64,000 nt of DNA from Streptomyces sp. 846.5 (GTDB lineage: Bacteria; Actinomycetota; Actinomycetes; Streptomycetales; Streptomycetaceae): assembly GCF_004365705.1 (NCBI RefSeq), contig NZ_SOBN01000001.1, forward strand, positions 310,001 through 374,000, written 5' to 3'. The position numbers and the translations under genes are program-made. The notes under the pieces are model-generated. The model was given only the letters and a program-made list of their open reading frames with translations. It had not been told where the DNA came from and ran no database searches. Below, piece after piece: positions 9,787 through 18,392 of this stretch; within the stretch, counting starts at the first letter, position 1, and every line of letters begins with the position of its first letter.

Positions 9787-9987
9787 ATGCTGGTCCACGT
9801 ACGGCTGGTCGAGCAGGGCCACGCCGTGACCTTCCTGCCCGACATGTTGCGGCTCGACCGCACCCCCGGCCTCGTCCTCGACGGCTCCGCCGGCCACACC
9901 CGCACCGTGCTCGCGACCGTACGCGCCGCAGCCGGGAAGCACCCCCGGATCCAGGCCTTCCTCACCGCGATCCGCCAACCATTCTGA
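9787..9987 (+). pseudogene. LysR-family regulator, C-terminal remnant
   Basis: 66 codons that read LVEQGHAVTFLPDM…, the typical last strand-helix part of the LysR substrate-binding domain, down to a natural stop (AFLTAIRQPF). The helix-turn-helix and most of the sensor domain (about 230 residues) are absent, and a stop codon lies in frame at 9778-9780. It abuts the deleted 5' end of the divergent aminotransferase remnant. The internal ATG at 9787 is probably fortuitous. Confidence 0.72.
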
Positions 9988-10008
9988 GCCCCGGTCACCT
10001 GACGACGC

Positions 10009-11055
10009 TCAGCGGGCCGGAGTCGGCACGATGAGCACCTTGCCAACGGCCCGTCCCGATTCGGCGAAGCGCAACGCCGCCGCTGCCTCGGCCAGCGGAT
10101 AGGTGCTCGCGATACTCGCGCTGAGCCTGCCGTCGCGCATCAACGCGAAAGCCTGCTCCATGTCCTCGCGCAGCTGCTTGCGCCAGCGGTCGAGGTGGCG
10201 CTTCTTGCCCGCCCAGAGGTTGAAGAAGTACGCGTGGCGACCGTTGGGCATCGCGTTCCACAGCATCAGCCGTCCGACAAGCGTGAGCACCGTGACGAAG
10301 CCGCTTCCCGGCTTGTCGCGAGTGGACGCGCTGCCGTAGGAGACCAGCGTTCCGCCCGGCGCGAGCATCCGCCAGGAGTCCTTGATCCCGGGCCCGCCCA
10401 CATGGTCGAACACGGCATCCACGCCCCGCGGCGCGATCCGCCGCACCTCGGCCGGGACGTCTCCGCGATAGTCGACGGGGACGGCCCCCATCGCGCGCAC
10501 GGCCTCCAGGTTCCGGTCCGAAGCAGTGCCGATGACCTCGATGCCCGCCGCCCTGGCCATCTGCACGAGCACGGAGCCGACGCCGCCGGTGGCCCCGTGC
10601 ACCACGACGGTCCCGCCGGGGCGCACCTTGGCGGTGCGGTGCAGCATGCGCCAGGCGGTGACGCCGTTGACCACCAGGGTCTCGGCGTCCACCGCACTGA
10701 CCCCCTCGGGCACCGGGACCAGGTCGGCCACGTCCAGCACGACGCGATCCGCCCAGCCGCCCACCTTGGTCAGCGCCGCGACCCGGTCGCCGACCCTGAT
10801 CCCCGCCTGCCCCCGCGCCGACCCGGAACCTCCGAACTCCTCGACGACGCCGACCAGGTCGTATCCGGGCACGAACGGGAACTTCGGCATGTCGTAGTAC
10901 TTGCCGCGCCGCATCTGCTGCTCCGCGAAGGACACCCCGCTCGCCTCCACACGCACCAGCGCCTGGCCGGGCCCGAGCGGAGGCAGCTCCCGGCTGCGCA
11001 GTTGGAGGGACTCCGGCTCACCCACGGCAGGAAGCACGATCTCTGTAGCTTGCAC
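10009..11055 (-). CDS. Quinone-oxidoreductase-like MDR enzyme
   Basis: 348 residues of the zinc-free medium-chain reductase family. Seen: VEASGVSFAEQQMRRG and the substrate-domain fold, then the NADPH-binding motif VVHGATGGVGSVLVQMA (about 150-166) and VFDHVGG. No zinc-ligand cysteines. Starts at GTG 11055, with AAGGAGA six bases upstream. Enzymes of this class reduce quinones or enones. The promoter region has three GTAGCTT repeats. Its tail faces the LysR remnant. Confidence 0.87.
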   Translation of the reverse strand: MQATEIVLPAVGEPESLQLRSRELPPLGPGQALVRVEASGVSFAEQQMRRGKYYDMPKFPFVPGYDLVGVVEEFGGSGSARGQAGIRVGDRVAALTKVGGWADRVVLDVADLVPVPEGVSAVDAETLVVNGVTAWRMLHRTAKVRPGGTVVVHGATGGVGSVLVQMARAAGIEVIGTASDRNLEAVRAMGAVPVDYRGDVPAEVRRIAPRGVDAVFDHVGGPGIKDSWRMLAPGGTLVSYGSASTRDKPGSGFVTVLTLVGRLMLWNAMPNGRHAYFFNLWAGKKRHLDRWRKQLREDMEQAFALMRDGRLSASIASTYPLAEAAAALRFAESGRAVGKVLIVPTPAR

Positions 11056-11100
11056 GGCACTCTCCTTAGCTCCAGTAGCTTCTGTTATACACCGTAGCTT
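11045..11100 (-). promoter_or_regulatory. Promoter with TATAAC -10 and three GTAGCTT repeats
   Basis: On the minus strand a TATAAC hexamer lies about 30 bases before the start of the quinone-reductase-like gene. GTAGCTT occurs at 11045, 11075 and 11094 on the plus strand, the last inside a near-palindrome (GTAGCTTAAATTAC). The AT-rich, repeated sequence stands out against the GC-rich surroundings and looks like an operator array. The regulator is not known. Confidence 0.4.
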
Positions 11101-11166
11101 AAATTACAGAGCAGTGCAGCATCTGATAGCAGGCATTTTGCGGGGGTGGACGGCTCTGGGAGGCGT

Positions 11167-11481
11167 TCAGCGCGCTGCGATGCCCTGGCCGCGGTAGATC
11201 TCGTCGTAGTAGTGGATCACCAAGGGGCGGGTGAGCATCGCCTCAAAGGTGGCGGTGAAGCCGTGTGCGGTGCGCCAGGCGAGGTAGTCGGTGTAGTTGT
11301 GCGCCTCGGTCCACTGGGTCAGGCCGGTGACGTGGTCGGCGTCGTTCTGGTCGCGCAGGATGCGGATCTCTTCGCAGCCCTCGTGTTCGAGGCTTTCGCC
11401 GAGGATGTCCAGCAGCAGTTTCGCGACTTCGTCGCCGCGGCCGGGTCGGGCGAAGAGCTCGGCGGTGACCAGTGTGCTCAC
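11167..11481 (-). CDS. Antibiotic biosynthesis monooxygenase (ABM) domain protein
   Basis: 104-residue dimeric alpha+beta-barrel protein. VTAELFARPGRGDEVAKLLLDIL at the start and the Glu-Gly-Cys segment followed by ILRDQND fit the ABM/YgiN family of cofactor-free monooxygenases and quinol monooxygenases. It is on the same strand as the quinone-reductase-like gene 111 bp downstream and could share a quinone-related role, though the promoter region between them suggests separate transcription. Confidence 0.75.
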   Translation of the reverse strand: MSTLVTAELFARPGRGDEVAKLLLDILGESLEHEGCEEIRILRDQNDADHVTGLTQWTEAHNYTDYLAWRTAHGFTATFEAMLTRPLVIHYYDEIYRGQGIAAR

Positions 11482-11601
11482 GGGGGCTCTCCTTCGATGG
11501 CGGGGGCACCGTACGGCGCCCCCGCCGAAGACATTGCGCGCTGCCGCTACAGGAGAGTCAAACGGCGGTGTTCTGGTGAACTCTCCGGCAGGGGGAGGGT
11601 T

Positions 11602-12240
11602 TCAACCACGGGACAGCCCCTGCTCGAACCGCGCGGTGTCGCCCGCCCCGTGCCGCACGATCTCCGCGTCGCCGCTGGAGAAGTCGATGACCGTGGTGGG
11701 CTCGGTGCCGCAGTCGCCCGAGTCCAGCACCGCGTCCACCACGTGGTCGAGCCGTTCCTTGATCTCCCAGCCCTGTGTCATCGGCTCCTCCTCACCGGGG
11801 AGCAGCAGGGTGCTGGAGACCAGCGGTTCGCCGAGCTCGGCGAGCAGGGCCTGGGCGACCACATGGTCGGGGATCCGCACCCCCACCGTCCGCTTCTTAG
11901 GGTGCAGCAGTTGCCGCGGCACCTCGGAGGTCGCCGGAAGGATGAAGGTGTAGCTGCCGGGCGTGGCCGCCTTGATCGCGCGGAACACCTTGTTGTCGAT
12001 GTGCACGAACTGCCCCAGCTGCGCGAAGTTCCGGCAGACCAGGGTGAAGTGGTGACGGTCGTCGAGTTCCCGGATCGACCGGATGCGGCCGATGCCGTCC
12101 CGATTGCCCAGCCGGCATCCCAGAGCGAAACACGAGTCCGTCGGGTAGGCGACGAGCGAACCGGACCGGACCAGATCCGCCACGCCGCTGATGGTGCGCG
12201 GCTGCGGATTCTCGGGATGCACGTCGAAATACTTGGCCAT
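11602..12240 (-). CDS. Sua5/YciO/YrdC-family protein
   Basis: 212 residues, the size of YciO-type proteins. The YrdC domain motifs are present: AYPTDSCFALGCRLGNRDGIGRIRSIR near residues 31-57 and TPGSYTFILPAT, plus the TVGVRIPDH stretch. The family makes threonylcarbamoyl-AMP for tRNA t6A synthesis; short YciO paralogues may have a related but distinct role. Whether this is the essential Sua5 or an extra paralogue cannot be told without the rest of the genome. Confidence 0.82.
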   Translation of the reverse strand: MAKYFDVHPENPQPRTISGVADLVRSGSLVAYPTDSCFALGCRLGNRDGIGRIRSIRELDDRHHFTLVCRNFAQLGQFVHIDNKVFRAIKAATPGSYTFILPATSEVPRQLLHPKKRTVGVRIPDHVVAQALLAELGEPLVSSTLLLPGEEEPMTQGWEIKERLDHVVDAVLDSGDCGTEPTTVIDFSSGDAEIVRHGAGDTARFEQGLSRG

Positions 12241-12299
12241 TCGCCGAGCCTACGGGATCCGCCTGCCGGATCCCCGCCGCCACGATCGCCGACCGTGGG

Positions 12300-12698
12300 T
12301 CACTGGCCCTTGCGGAGGGCGATGTAGGCGGTGCCCAGCTTGACGCAGGAGGTCTTCGGGGTGCCTGCGGGTATGGTCACGGTGGCGGCCAGGTGCTGCA
12401 TCAGGGTCAGCCGTGTCTCGTCGTTGATCTTCGCCTTCTGCAGCGCCGCCAGCACCGAGTCGACCGTGTTCACCAGGGCGGTGCCCTGCTCCGTGCAGTC
12501 GCCGGTCAGCGCCTTGAACGCCTTGGTGTAGCTGGCCTGGGCATGGGCGGTGCCGTGGACCTTCATGTCCTCGTCGCGCAGTTGCGCCGCGGGGTTCATG
12601 ATGCTTGCCGTTGCCTGGTAGGCGCATCCCGCCAGGGACAGCAGGGTCGCGACGACGGTGAGCGCACGGGCGCAAGATCGAAACATGCCGGGCAGCAT
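12300..12698 (-). CDS. Small lipoprotein of unknown function
   Basis: 132 residues with a lipoprotein signal: basic start, hydrophobic core and lipobox LAGC with Cys at about residue 25, so the mature protein is likely anchored outside the membrane. The mature part is about 108 residues, mostly helical in composition, with two further cysteines (GDCTEQG and TSCVKLG) that could form a disulfide. No family recognised. An alternative start lies four codons downstream. Confidence 0.65.
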   Translation of the reverse strand: MLPGMFRSCARALTVVATLLSLAGCAYQATASIMNPAAQLRDEDMKVHGTAHAQASYTKAFKALTGDCTEQGTALVNTVDSVLAALQKAKINDETRLTLMQHLAATVTIPAGTPKTSCVKLGTAYIALRKGQ

Positions 12699-12948
12699 GC
12701 CACAGGCGGGTGATCGCCTGTCAGCTGTTCCGGGAGGGCGGCGCGACCTTTTGAGGGACGTGCTATTCGGCGGCGGAGAGTGGTCAAGGGCGTGACAGTG
12801 TCGACAATCCCCCGAAGGCCGCCCTCGGTCGGGGAGCGCACACAGGTCGGGGCCATTGTCCTTACGAAATCATGTCCTCTCCCCTGAGCGGCTGTAAGCA
12901 CCCTGCGGGCACGGGCTATGGTCCCGATGGCAGGAAGCAGGTGCGCTC

Positions 12949-14322
12949 ATGACGACTATTCAGAACAGCCGCGCCGGTAGGCGGCAGGCAATGCGACGAA
13001 TTCGGCCACGGAGAAATCCCGCCGGGCCACTCCTCTTTCTGACCTGGGTCGGGGCCGGCCTCGTGGTCTGGCAGTGGTGGCGGGACACCCCTGCGGTCAT
13101 GCAGACAAGCTCCGACTGGCTGCAGGGCGCGGGCCGGATCACCGGACTCCTGGCCGGGTACCTGATCGCGCTGGTGGTCCTGCAGATGGCCCGGGTCCCG
13201 GCACTGGAGCGCCGCGTCGGCTCCGACCGCGTCGCCCGCTGGCACGCGATGACCGGCCGCTACTCGCTCTCGCTGCTGGCCGCGCACATCGTGCTGATCC
13301 TGCTGGGCTACGCGGCGGAAGCGCACACCGGGGTCATCAAGCAGACCCTGGACGTGGTGCTGCACGACCCCGACATGCTCAAGGCGACCTTCGGCACCAC
13401 GGCGCTGGTCCTGGTCGGCGTCGTCTCGGCGGGGGCCCTGCGCCGCAGGATGCGCTACGAGACCTGGTACTACCTGCATCTGCTCACCTACGTGGGGGTC
13501 TACCTCACCTTCTGGCACCAGCTGAGCAACGGCTCCGACTTCGCCGCGAGCCCGGTGGCCCGCTCGGCCTGGTACGTGCTCTACGGCTCGGCCGCGGCGC
13601 TGCTGGTGTGGTACCGGCTGCTGGTGCCACTGCGGCTGAACCTCCGGCACCGGATGCGGGTCGAGCGGACCGTGGAGGAGGCGCCCGGTGTGGTCTCCGT
13701 GCTGATCAGCGGAAAGCGGCTGCACCGCCTGGGCGCGGAGTCCGGACAGTTCTTCCGCTGGCGCTTCCTCACCGGCGGCCTGCGGTGGAGCGCCAACCCC
13801 TACTCGCTGTCCGCCCCGCCCCGCCCGGACCTGGTCCGGATCACCGTCAAGGCGGTCGGCGGCCACAGCAGCGCGCTCGCCGGGCTCCGCCCCGGCACCC
13901 GGGTCTGGGCCGAGGGCCCGTACGGCGCGATGACGGCGGCCCGCCGCAGCCGCGGCAAGGTGCTGCTGCTGGCCGGCGGCGTCGGGATCACACCGATGCG
14001 GTCCCTGTTCGAGACGCTGCCCGCGGCGCCGGGCGACCTGACCCTGCTCTACCGGGCCAGGGCCAGGGAGGATCTGGCCTTCTGGGACGAACTGACCGGG
14101 ATCGCCAGCGAGCGCGGAGCCAGACTGGTCCACGCCGTCAACGGCCCCGGCGGCGCCCGTCCCGAGATCACCCCGGAGACGCTGCGCGCGATGCTGCCGG
14201 ACGTGGCCCTGCACGACGTCTACCTGTGCGGGCCGCCCGGCCTCGCCGAGGAGATGTACAGCGCGCTGCGCGGGGCCGGGGTCCCGGACCGCCGCATCCA
14301 CCACGAGTCCTTCCAGTTCTGA
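12949..14322 (+). CDS. Ferric-reductase-like transmembrane flavoprotein
   Basis: 457 residues. The N-terminal half has six membrane helices with paired His residues for haem (WHAMTGRYSLSLLAAHIV and YYLHLLTYVGVYLTFWH). The C-terminal half is a ferredoxin-NADP reductase module: FAD motif NPYSLSAPP, then NAD(P) motif LLAGGVGITPMRSLF and the final YLCGPPGLAEEM. It should move electrons from NAD(P)H through FAD and haem across the membrane. The next gene encodes an exported FMN-binding protein, a frequent partner, so the pair probably forms an extracytoplasmic electron-transfer chain. Confidence 0.87.
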   Translation: MTTIQNSRAGRRQAMRRIRPRRNPAGPLLFLTWVGAGLVVWQWWRDTPAVMQTSSDWLQGAGRITGLLAGYLIALVVLQMARVPALERRVGSDRVARWHAMTGRYSLSLLAAHIVLILLGYAAEAHTGVIKQTLDVVLHDPDMLKATFGTTALVLVGVVSAGALRRRMRYETWYYLHLLTYVGVYLTFWHQLSNGSDFAASPVARSAWYVLYGSAAALLVWYRLLVPLRLNLRHRMRVERTVEEAPGVVSVLISGKRLHRLGAESGQFFRWRFLTGGLRWSANPYSLSAPPRPDLVRITVKAVGGHSSALAGLRPGTRVWAEGPYGAMTAARRSRGKVLLLAGGVGITPMRSLFETLPAAPGDLTLLYRARAREDLAFWDELTGIASERGARLVHAVNGPGGARPEITPETLRAMLPDVALHDVYLCGPPGLAEEMYSALRGAGVPDRRIHHESFQF

Positions 14323-14360
14323 CGGAGTCGTACCCGACCGCGACAGATCGAGCTGACCAC

Positions 14361-14864
14361 ATGAAGAAGAAGCACCCACTGCGCCGCATGCTGATGGCGA
14401 CGGCGTCCACGGTCTCCGGCGTCATCCTGCTGCTGGCGCTCAAGCCGACCTCGGCCCCGGCGTCCGCGGCGGCGGGGATGCCCGCGCCAGCCGCGACGTC
14501 CGCCGCGGCGAAGGGCGCGGCGTCTCCGCCGTCCACCTCGTCCACCGCTGCGGGCTCCAAGCAGACCACGGCCGCCGCCGCGGCGCAGACCCGGACGATC
14601 ACCGGTACCACGGTCCAGACGCAGTACGGCCCGGTCCAGGTCCAGATCATGGTCACCGGCAAGCGCCTCACCGGAACCACCCTGGTGCAGTACCCCAACA
14701 GCAGCGGCAGGAGCATCCAGCTCGCGGCGAGCTCGCTGCCGGTGCTCACCAAGGAGGCCGTGGCGGCGCAGAGCGCGAAGATCGACGCCGTGTCGGGCGC
14801 CAGCTACACCAGCGCGGGCTACAAGAAGTCGCTGCAGAGCGCCCTGGACATGGCCGGAATCTGA
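14361..14864 (+). CDS. Exported FMN-binding domain protein
   Basis: 167 residues: a signal or anchor helix (about 12-30), an Ala/Ser/Thr-rich linker, then an FMN_bind domain. The motif DAVSGASYTSAGYKKSLQSAL near the end contains the Ser/Thr to which ApbE-type transferases attach FMN covalently. It starts 38 bp after the ferric-reductase-like gene and likely accepts its electrons outside the membrane. No ApbE gene is in the window. Confidence 0.82.
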   Translation: MKKKHPLRRMLMATASTVSGVILLLALKPTSAPASAAAGMPAPAATSAAAKGAASPPSTSSTAAGSKQTTAAAAAQTRTITGTTVQTQYGPVQVQIMVTGKRLTGTTLVQYPNSSGRSIQLAASSLPVLTKEAVAAQSAKIDAVSGASYTSAGYKKSLQSALDMAGI

Positions 14865-14870
14865 CCCCTC

Positions 14871-14892
14871 CGACAGAGCGTCAACTCTGTCG
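14871..14892. terminator. Inverted repeat CGACAGAG-N6-CTCTGTCG
   Basis: A perfect 8-bp stem directly behind the FMN-binding gene and 45 bp before the next start. It fits a weak terminator or a processing hairpin for the two-gene redox transcript. Confidence 0.45.
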
Positions 14893-14936
14893 CCGAAGGC
14901 ACGACAGGAGCCTCCACGCTGCGGAACAATGCCGCC

Positions 14937-16205
14937 ATGACGGAACTCCTCCCCGGCGCCAATGTCCCTGTTCCCCTCGACCCGCTGACCCTGGTGGTCC
15001 GCTGGTCGAGCGGCTCGGTGCTCGACGCCTCGGCCGTGCTGGTGGGCGCGGCCGGCAAGGTCAGGACCGATGCGGACCTGGTGTTCTACAACCAGCCCGA
15101 GGCGGAGGGTGGCGCGGTGCGCCACCAGGGCGGAGCGCCGGGACGCCAGACCCTGCTGGTCCAGCCGCAGCGGCTGCCCGCGGATGTGGAACGGGTGGTG
15201 ATCGCGGCCAGCCTGGACGACGGCAGCTTCGCGGAGGTGCGCGACCTGGCGCTGGAGCTCCACGATGCCGGTGGCGCGATCACCGCAGTCTTCCCGGTGC
15301 GGACGGCGGGCAAGGAGACGTTGCTGCTGCTCGGCGAGGTCTACCGGCGCCAGGGCGGCTGGCGGCTGCGGGCCCTCGGCCAGGGCTACGACACCGGCCT
15401 GGCGGGACTGGCCGCCGACTTTGGCGTCACCGTGGACGAGCAGCCGCCGTCGACAGGGACCGCGCCTCAGTCCGCCGCCGCCCCCGCCGCCGACCCGGTC
15501 TCGCTCCGCAAGGAGATCGTGCGGGTGAATCTGGCCAAGCGGGGCGCCGCCGGAGTACGGGCCCGGATCGCCCTCGTGCTGGACCGGTCGGGGTCGATGC
15601 GCCCCCTCTACAACGGCGGCACGGTGGGCCGCCTGGTGGAACGGATGGCCCCGGTGGCCGCCGTGATGGACGACGACGGCTCCCTGGACGCCTGGATCTT
15701 CGCGGACCACTGCGCCCGGCTGCCCGCGCTGCGGATCCCCGAGATGGCCGGGTGGATCAGACGCAATGTCTACATCCGCTCGGGGCACCGTCAGCTCCCG
15801 GAGCTGCCGGGCGGCCGCCTGCGCCCCGACCACCTGGTGGACGTCTTCGGCGGCAACAACGAGCCCGAGGTGATCCGCGACATCCTGGCCTACTACGCGG
15901 AGCGGCCCGGCGACCCGGTGCTCGTGCTGTTCTTCTCCGACGGCGGCATCAACCGCAGCCGGCAGATCCAGGAGCTCCTCACCGAGGCCGCCTCCCGGCC
16001 GCTGTTCTGGCAGTTCATCGGCCTGGGCAAGTCCGAGTACGGCATCCTGGAGCAGTTCGACACGCTGCCCGGACGCGTGGTCGACAACGCCGGGTTCTTC
16101 CAGGTCGACGACTTCGACCGGATCACCGACGCGGAGCTCTACGACCGCCTGCTGAGCGAGTTCCCGCAGTGGCTGGTCGAGGCCCGTCGGCTCGGCATCG
16201 CCTGA
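14937..16205 (+). CDS. TerD-like plus vWA domain protein
   Basis: 422 residues with two parts. Residues 1-170 resemble the TerD fold (VPLDPLTLVVRWSSG, DADLVFYNQP, LDDGSFAEVRDLALEL). Residues 205-420 are a von Willebrand factor A domain with a MIDAS motif (LDRSGSM, later SDGG). Such TerD/vWA fusions belong to the tellurite/stress-response gene families of actinomycetes and are believed to bind metal and mediate protein assemblies. No other ter gene is nearby. Function in the cell is not established. Confidence 0.82.
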   Translation: MTELLPGANVPVPLDPLTLVVRWSSGSVLDASAVLVGAAGKVRTDADLVFYNQPEAEGGAVRHQGGAPGRQTLLVQPQRLPADVERVVIAASLDDGSFAEVRDLALELHDAGGAITAVFPVRTAGKETLLLLGEVYRRQGGWRLRALGQGYDTGLAGLAADFGVTVDEQPPSTGTAPQSAAAPAADPVSLRKEIVRVNLAKRGAAGVRARIALVLDRSGSMRPLYNGGTVGRLVERMAPVAAVMDDDGSLDAWIFADHCARLPALRIPEMAGWIRRNVYIRSGHRQLPELPGGRLRPDHLVDVFGGNNEPEVIRDILAYYAERPGDPVLVLFFSDGGINRSRQIQELLTEAASRPLFWQFIGLGKSEYGILEQFDTLPGRVVDNAGFFQVDDFDRITDAELYDRLLSEFPQWLVEARRLGIA

Positions 16206-16224
16206 GCCCGGTCGGGAGGGTGGG

Positions 16225-17589
16225 TCAGCCGCGCGGGCGGCGGGCGCGGCCGCGCCGTCGGTCCAGCGGACCGCGTTCCGGCGGCAGCGCGAGTCCGAAC
16301 GTGACCGAGACCCGCGCGCCGCACATCGGGCTCCGCCCGATCTCGACCGTCCCGCGCGCCGCCGCGGCGGCGCGACGGGCGATGTCCAGGCCGAGTCCGG
16401 TGGACGCCGCGCTCGCGCCGCGTACCAGGGCGTCCTCCGGGTCCGGGATGCCGGGACCGGCGTCCTCGACGGTGAGCAGCACCAGCTGGGCCGCGCGGAC
16501 CAGCCGCACCGCGAAGTCCGTACCGGGGGCTGTGTGCCGGAAGACATTGCCGACCAGGGCGTCCACCACGGCCGCGAATTCGTCCTCGGGCAGGTCGACC
16601 GGGGCCTGCTCGGCGGTCACCTCGACCAGGCAGCGGCGGTCCTGCTGTTCGGCCAGGGTCGCCCAGAAGCCGCCACGGTGCCGGACCACCTCCGGGGTCG
16701 CGCAGGGGACCGCCGTGCCGTCCGCTGGCCGGCCGGCGCCCATCCGGGCGACCGCGAGCGGGGTCCGCGCGGTGGTGATGACGACGTGCAGCTCCGACTC
16801 CAGCTGAGCGACGGCCGAGGTGATCCTGGCGGAATCCGCGGTGGGGGCCATCCGCTCGGTCGCCAGGTGCAGGGCGGTCAGCGGTGTGCGCATCCGGTGC
16901 GACAGGTCGGCGACCAACTCGCGCTCCACCGCCAGCAGTTCACCCATCCGCTCGACCATGGCGTTGAACGCCTGGCCGGCCTCGTACAGTTCGGGCGGTC
17001 CCATCGGGTCCACCCGGGTCTCCAGGTCGCCCTGGCCCAGGGCGTGGGCGGCGCGGGACAGCCCGCGCGAGGAGCGGACCACCCGGGACGCGAGCCGGTC
17101 GGACACCACGACCGATCCCAGGACCAGTCCCAGCGCGAGCAGTGCCATCACCGACAACGAGGCCGTGACACCCCGGTCGAGCGCGTCCTTGGGGACGAAC
17201 TCCTGGACCACCGCTACCCGTCGCTGTCCCAGCAGCACCGGCTGGAGGTAGACCCAGCCGCCGTCGGGGAGGTTCTGCGCCAGCGTCTCGCCCTGCTGCT
17301 GCGCCCGCTGCAGCAGGGCGGCGGGCGCGTGCGCGGTGCCGATCGACTGGCCGCCGGGCAGCTGGACGCTCAGCCGTCCGGTCGGGTCGATACCCAGGAC
17401 GACCTGGCGCAGCTGGGCCGGATCGGCGGTCAGGGTCAGCACCGGGGCAATGGCGGCGGCGCGCTGCTCGGCCGCGGTGACCGCCCGGTTGCGTGCCTCC
17501 GAGCGCACCAGCAGGGCGAGGGGTATCAGGAAGGACAGGGCCACCATCGAGGTGACGGCCAGGGCCACCCCGGCGAGCGTGCGCCTCAC
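16225..17589 (-). CDS. Two-component sensor histidine kinase
   Basis: 454 residues from GTG 17589, whose bases overlap the TGA of the response regulator gene by 4 bp. Two membrane helices (about 5-27 and 150-172) flank an extracytoplasmic sensor of 120 residues; then HAMP, the HisKA segment with phospho-His in DLSHRMRTPLTALHL, the N box (GNVFRHT), the G1 box (VEDAGPGIPD) and the G2 box (STGLGLDIARRA). The ligand is unknown. It forms an operon with the regulator gene. Confidence 0.92.
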   Translation of the reverse strand: MRRTLAGVALAVTSMVALSFLIPLALLVRSEARNRAVTAAEQRAAAIAPVLTLTADPAQLRQVVLGIDPTGRLSVQLPGGQSIGTAHAPAALLQRAQQQGETLAQNLPDGGWVYLQPVLLGQRRVAVVQEFVPKDALDRGVTASLSVMALLALGLVLGSVVVSDRLASRVVRSSRGLSRAAHALGQGDLETRVDPMGPPELYEAGQAFNAMVERMGELLAVERELVADLSHRMRTPLTALHLATERMAPTADSARITSAVAQLESELHVVITTARTPLAVARMGAGRPADGTAVPCATPEVVRHRGGFWATLAEQQDRRCLVEVTAEQAPVDLPEDEFAAVVDALVGNVFRHTAPGTDFAVRLVRAAQLVLLTVEDAGPGIPDPEDALVRGASAASTGLGLDIARRAAAAARGTVEIGRSPMCGARVSVTFGLALPPERGPLDRRRGRARRPRG

Positions 17590-18308
17590 CGGGGCGTCAC
17601 CAGCTTGATGCCGACCCCGCGCATGGTGCGCAGCAGGCCCGGGGCCGCGGCGCTCTCGCCGAGCTTGCGCCGCAGCGAGGACAGGTGCACGTCGATGGTC
17701 TGGTCCTCGACGTAGGGCTCGCGCCACACCTCGGCCAGGATGCGTCGCTTGGACACCACCAGGTCGGCGTTGGCGGCGAGGAACGACAGCAGATCGAACT
17801 CGCGCCGGGTCAGCAGGACTTCGCGTCCGTGCAGGTGGACCGTGCGGGAGCCGGGGTCGATGTGCAGCGGGCCGATCAAGACGGGTGCGCGGAGCAGCCC
17901 GGGGGCGTCCTGGAGAGCGCCGGACCGCGCTTCCGGGTCGGTGCTGCGGGTTGAGCGGCGGAGCACCGCGGTCAGCCGGGCCACGAGCTGGCCGGCCGAG
18001 AAGGGCTTGACCAGGTAGTCGTCGGCGCCCGCGTCGAGCAGCCGGATGATCTCGGCATCGTCGTCCCTGGCTGTCACGATCAGCACCGGCACCTGGGAGA
18101 TGCCGCGGATCATGCGCAGCGCGTCGCTGCCGTCGAGGTCGGGCAGGCCGAGATCGAGGATCACCGCGTCCAGCGGGTCGCGGGTCACCTCGCGCAGGCC
18201 GCCGAACCCGTCGGCGGCGCTGCGCACCGCGTGCCCGCTGCTGGTCAGGACGTCGATCAGCTCGGCACGTATACCCGGATCGTCTTCCACGACGAGGACG
18301 CTGGCCAT
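17586..18308 (-). CDS. OmpR-family response regulator
   Basis: 240 residues: receiver domain with phospho-acceptor Asp52 (DLGLPDLDG), Thr in VTARDDD and Lys in YLVKPFS, followed by a winged-helix DNA-binding domain (LTRREFDLLSFLAANADLVVSKRRILAEVW). Partner of the kinase gene that overlaps it by four bases. The neighbouring divergent gene for an exported protein is a plausible target. Confidence 0.93.
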   Translation of the reverse strand: MASVLVVEDDPGIRAELIDVLTSSGHAVRSAADGFGGLREVTRDPLDAVILDLGLPDLDGSDALRMIRGISQVPVLIVTARDDDAEIIRLLDAGADDYLVKPFSAGQLVARLTAVLRRSTRSTDPEARSGALQDAPGLLRAPVLIGPLHIDPGSRTVHLHGREVLLTRREFDLLSFLAANADLVVSKRRILAEVWREPYVEDQTIDVHLSSLRRKLGESAAAPGLLRTMRGVGIKLVTPR

Positions 18309-18392
18309 GGCGCACACCGTAGCCGATCGACAGAGAGCGGACAGGAAGCGGTCGGTGGACGGCGGTGGGGGCGGGCCCGCCATGATGGGGCG

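Noticed and set aside
9787-9987. Stand-alone 66-residue protein
   Set aside because: The sequence is the C-terminus of a LysR protein cut at the deletion point and has no ribosome site.
11045-11100. CRISPR-like repeats
   Set aside because: Three 7-base copies with unequal spacing and no cas gene; better explained as an operator array.
14220-16547. Very long open frame on the minus strand (775 codons)
   Set aside because: It runs antisense to the FMN-binding, TerD-vWA and kinase genes, has low-complexity composition typical of mirrored GC-rich codons, and shows no domain.
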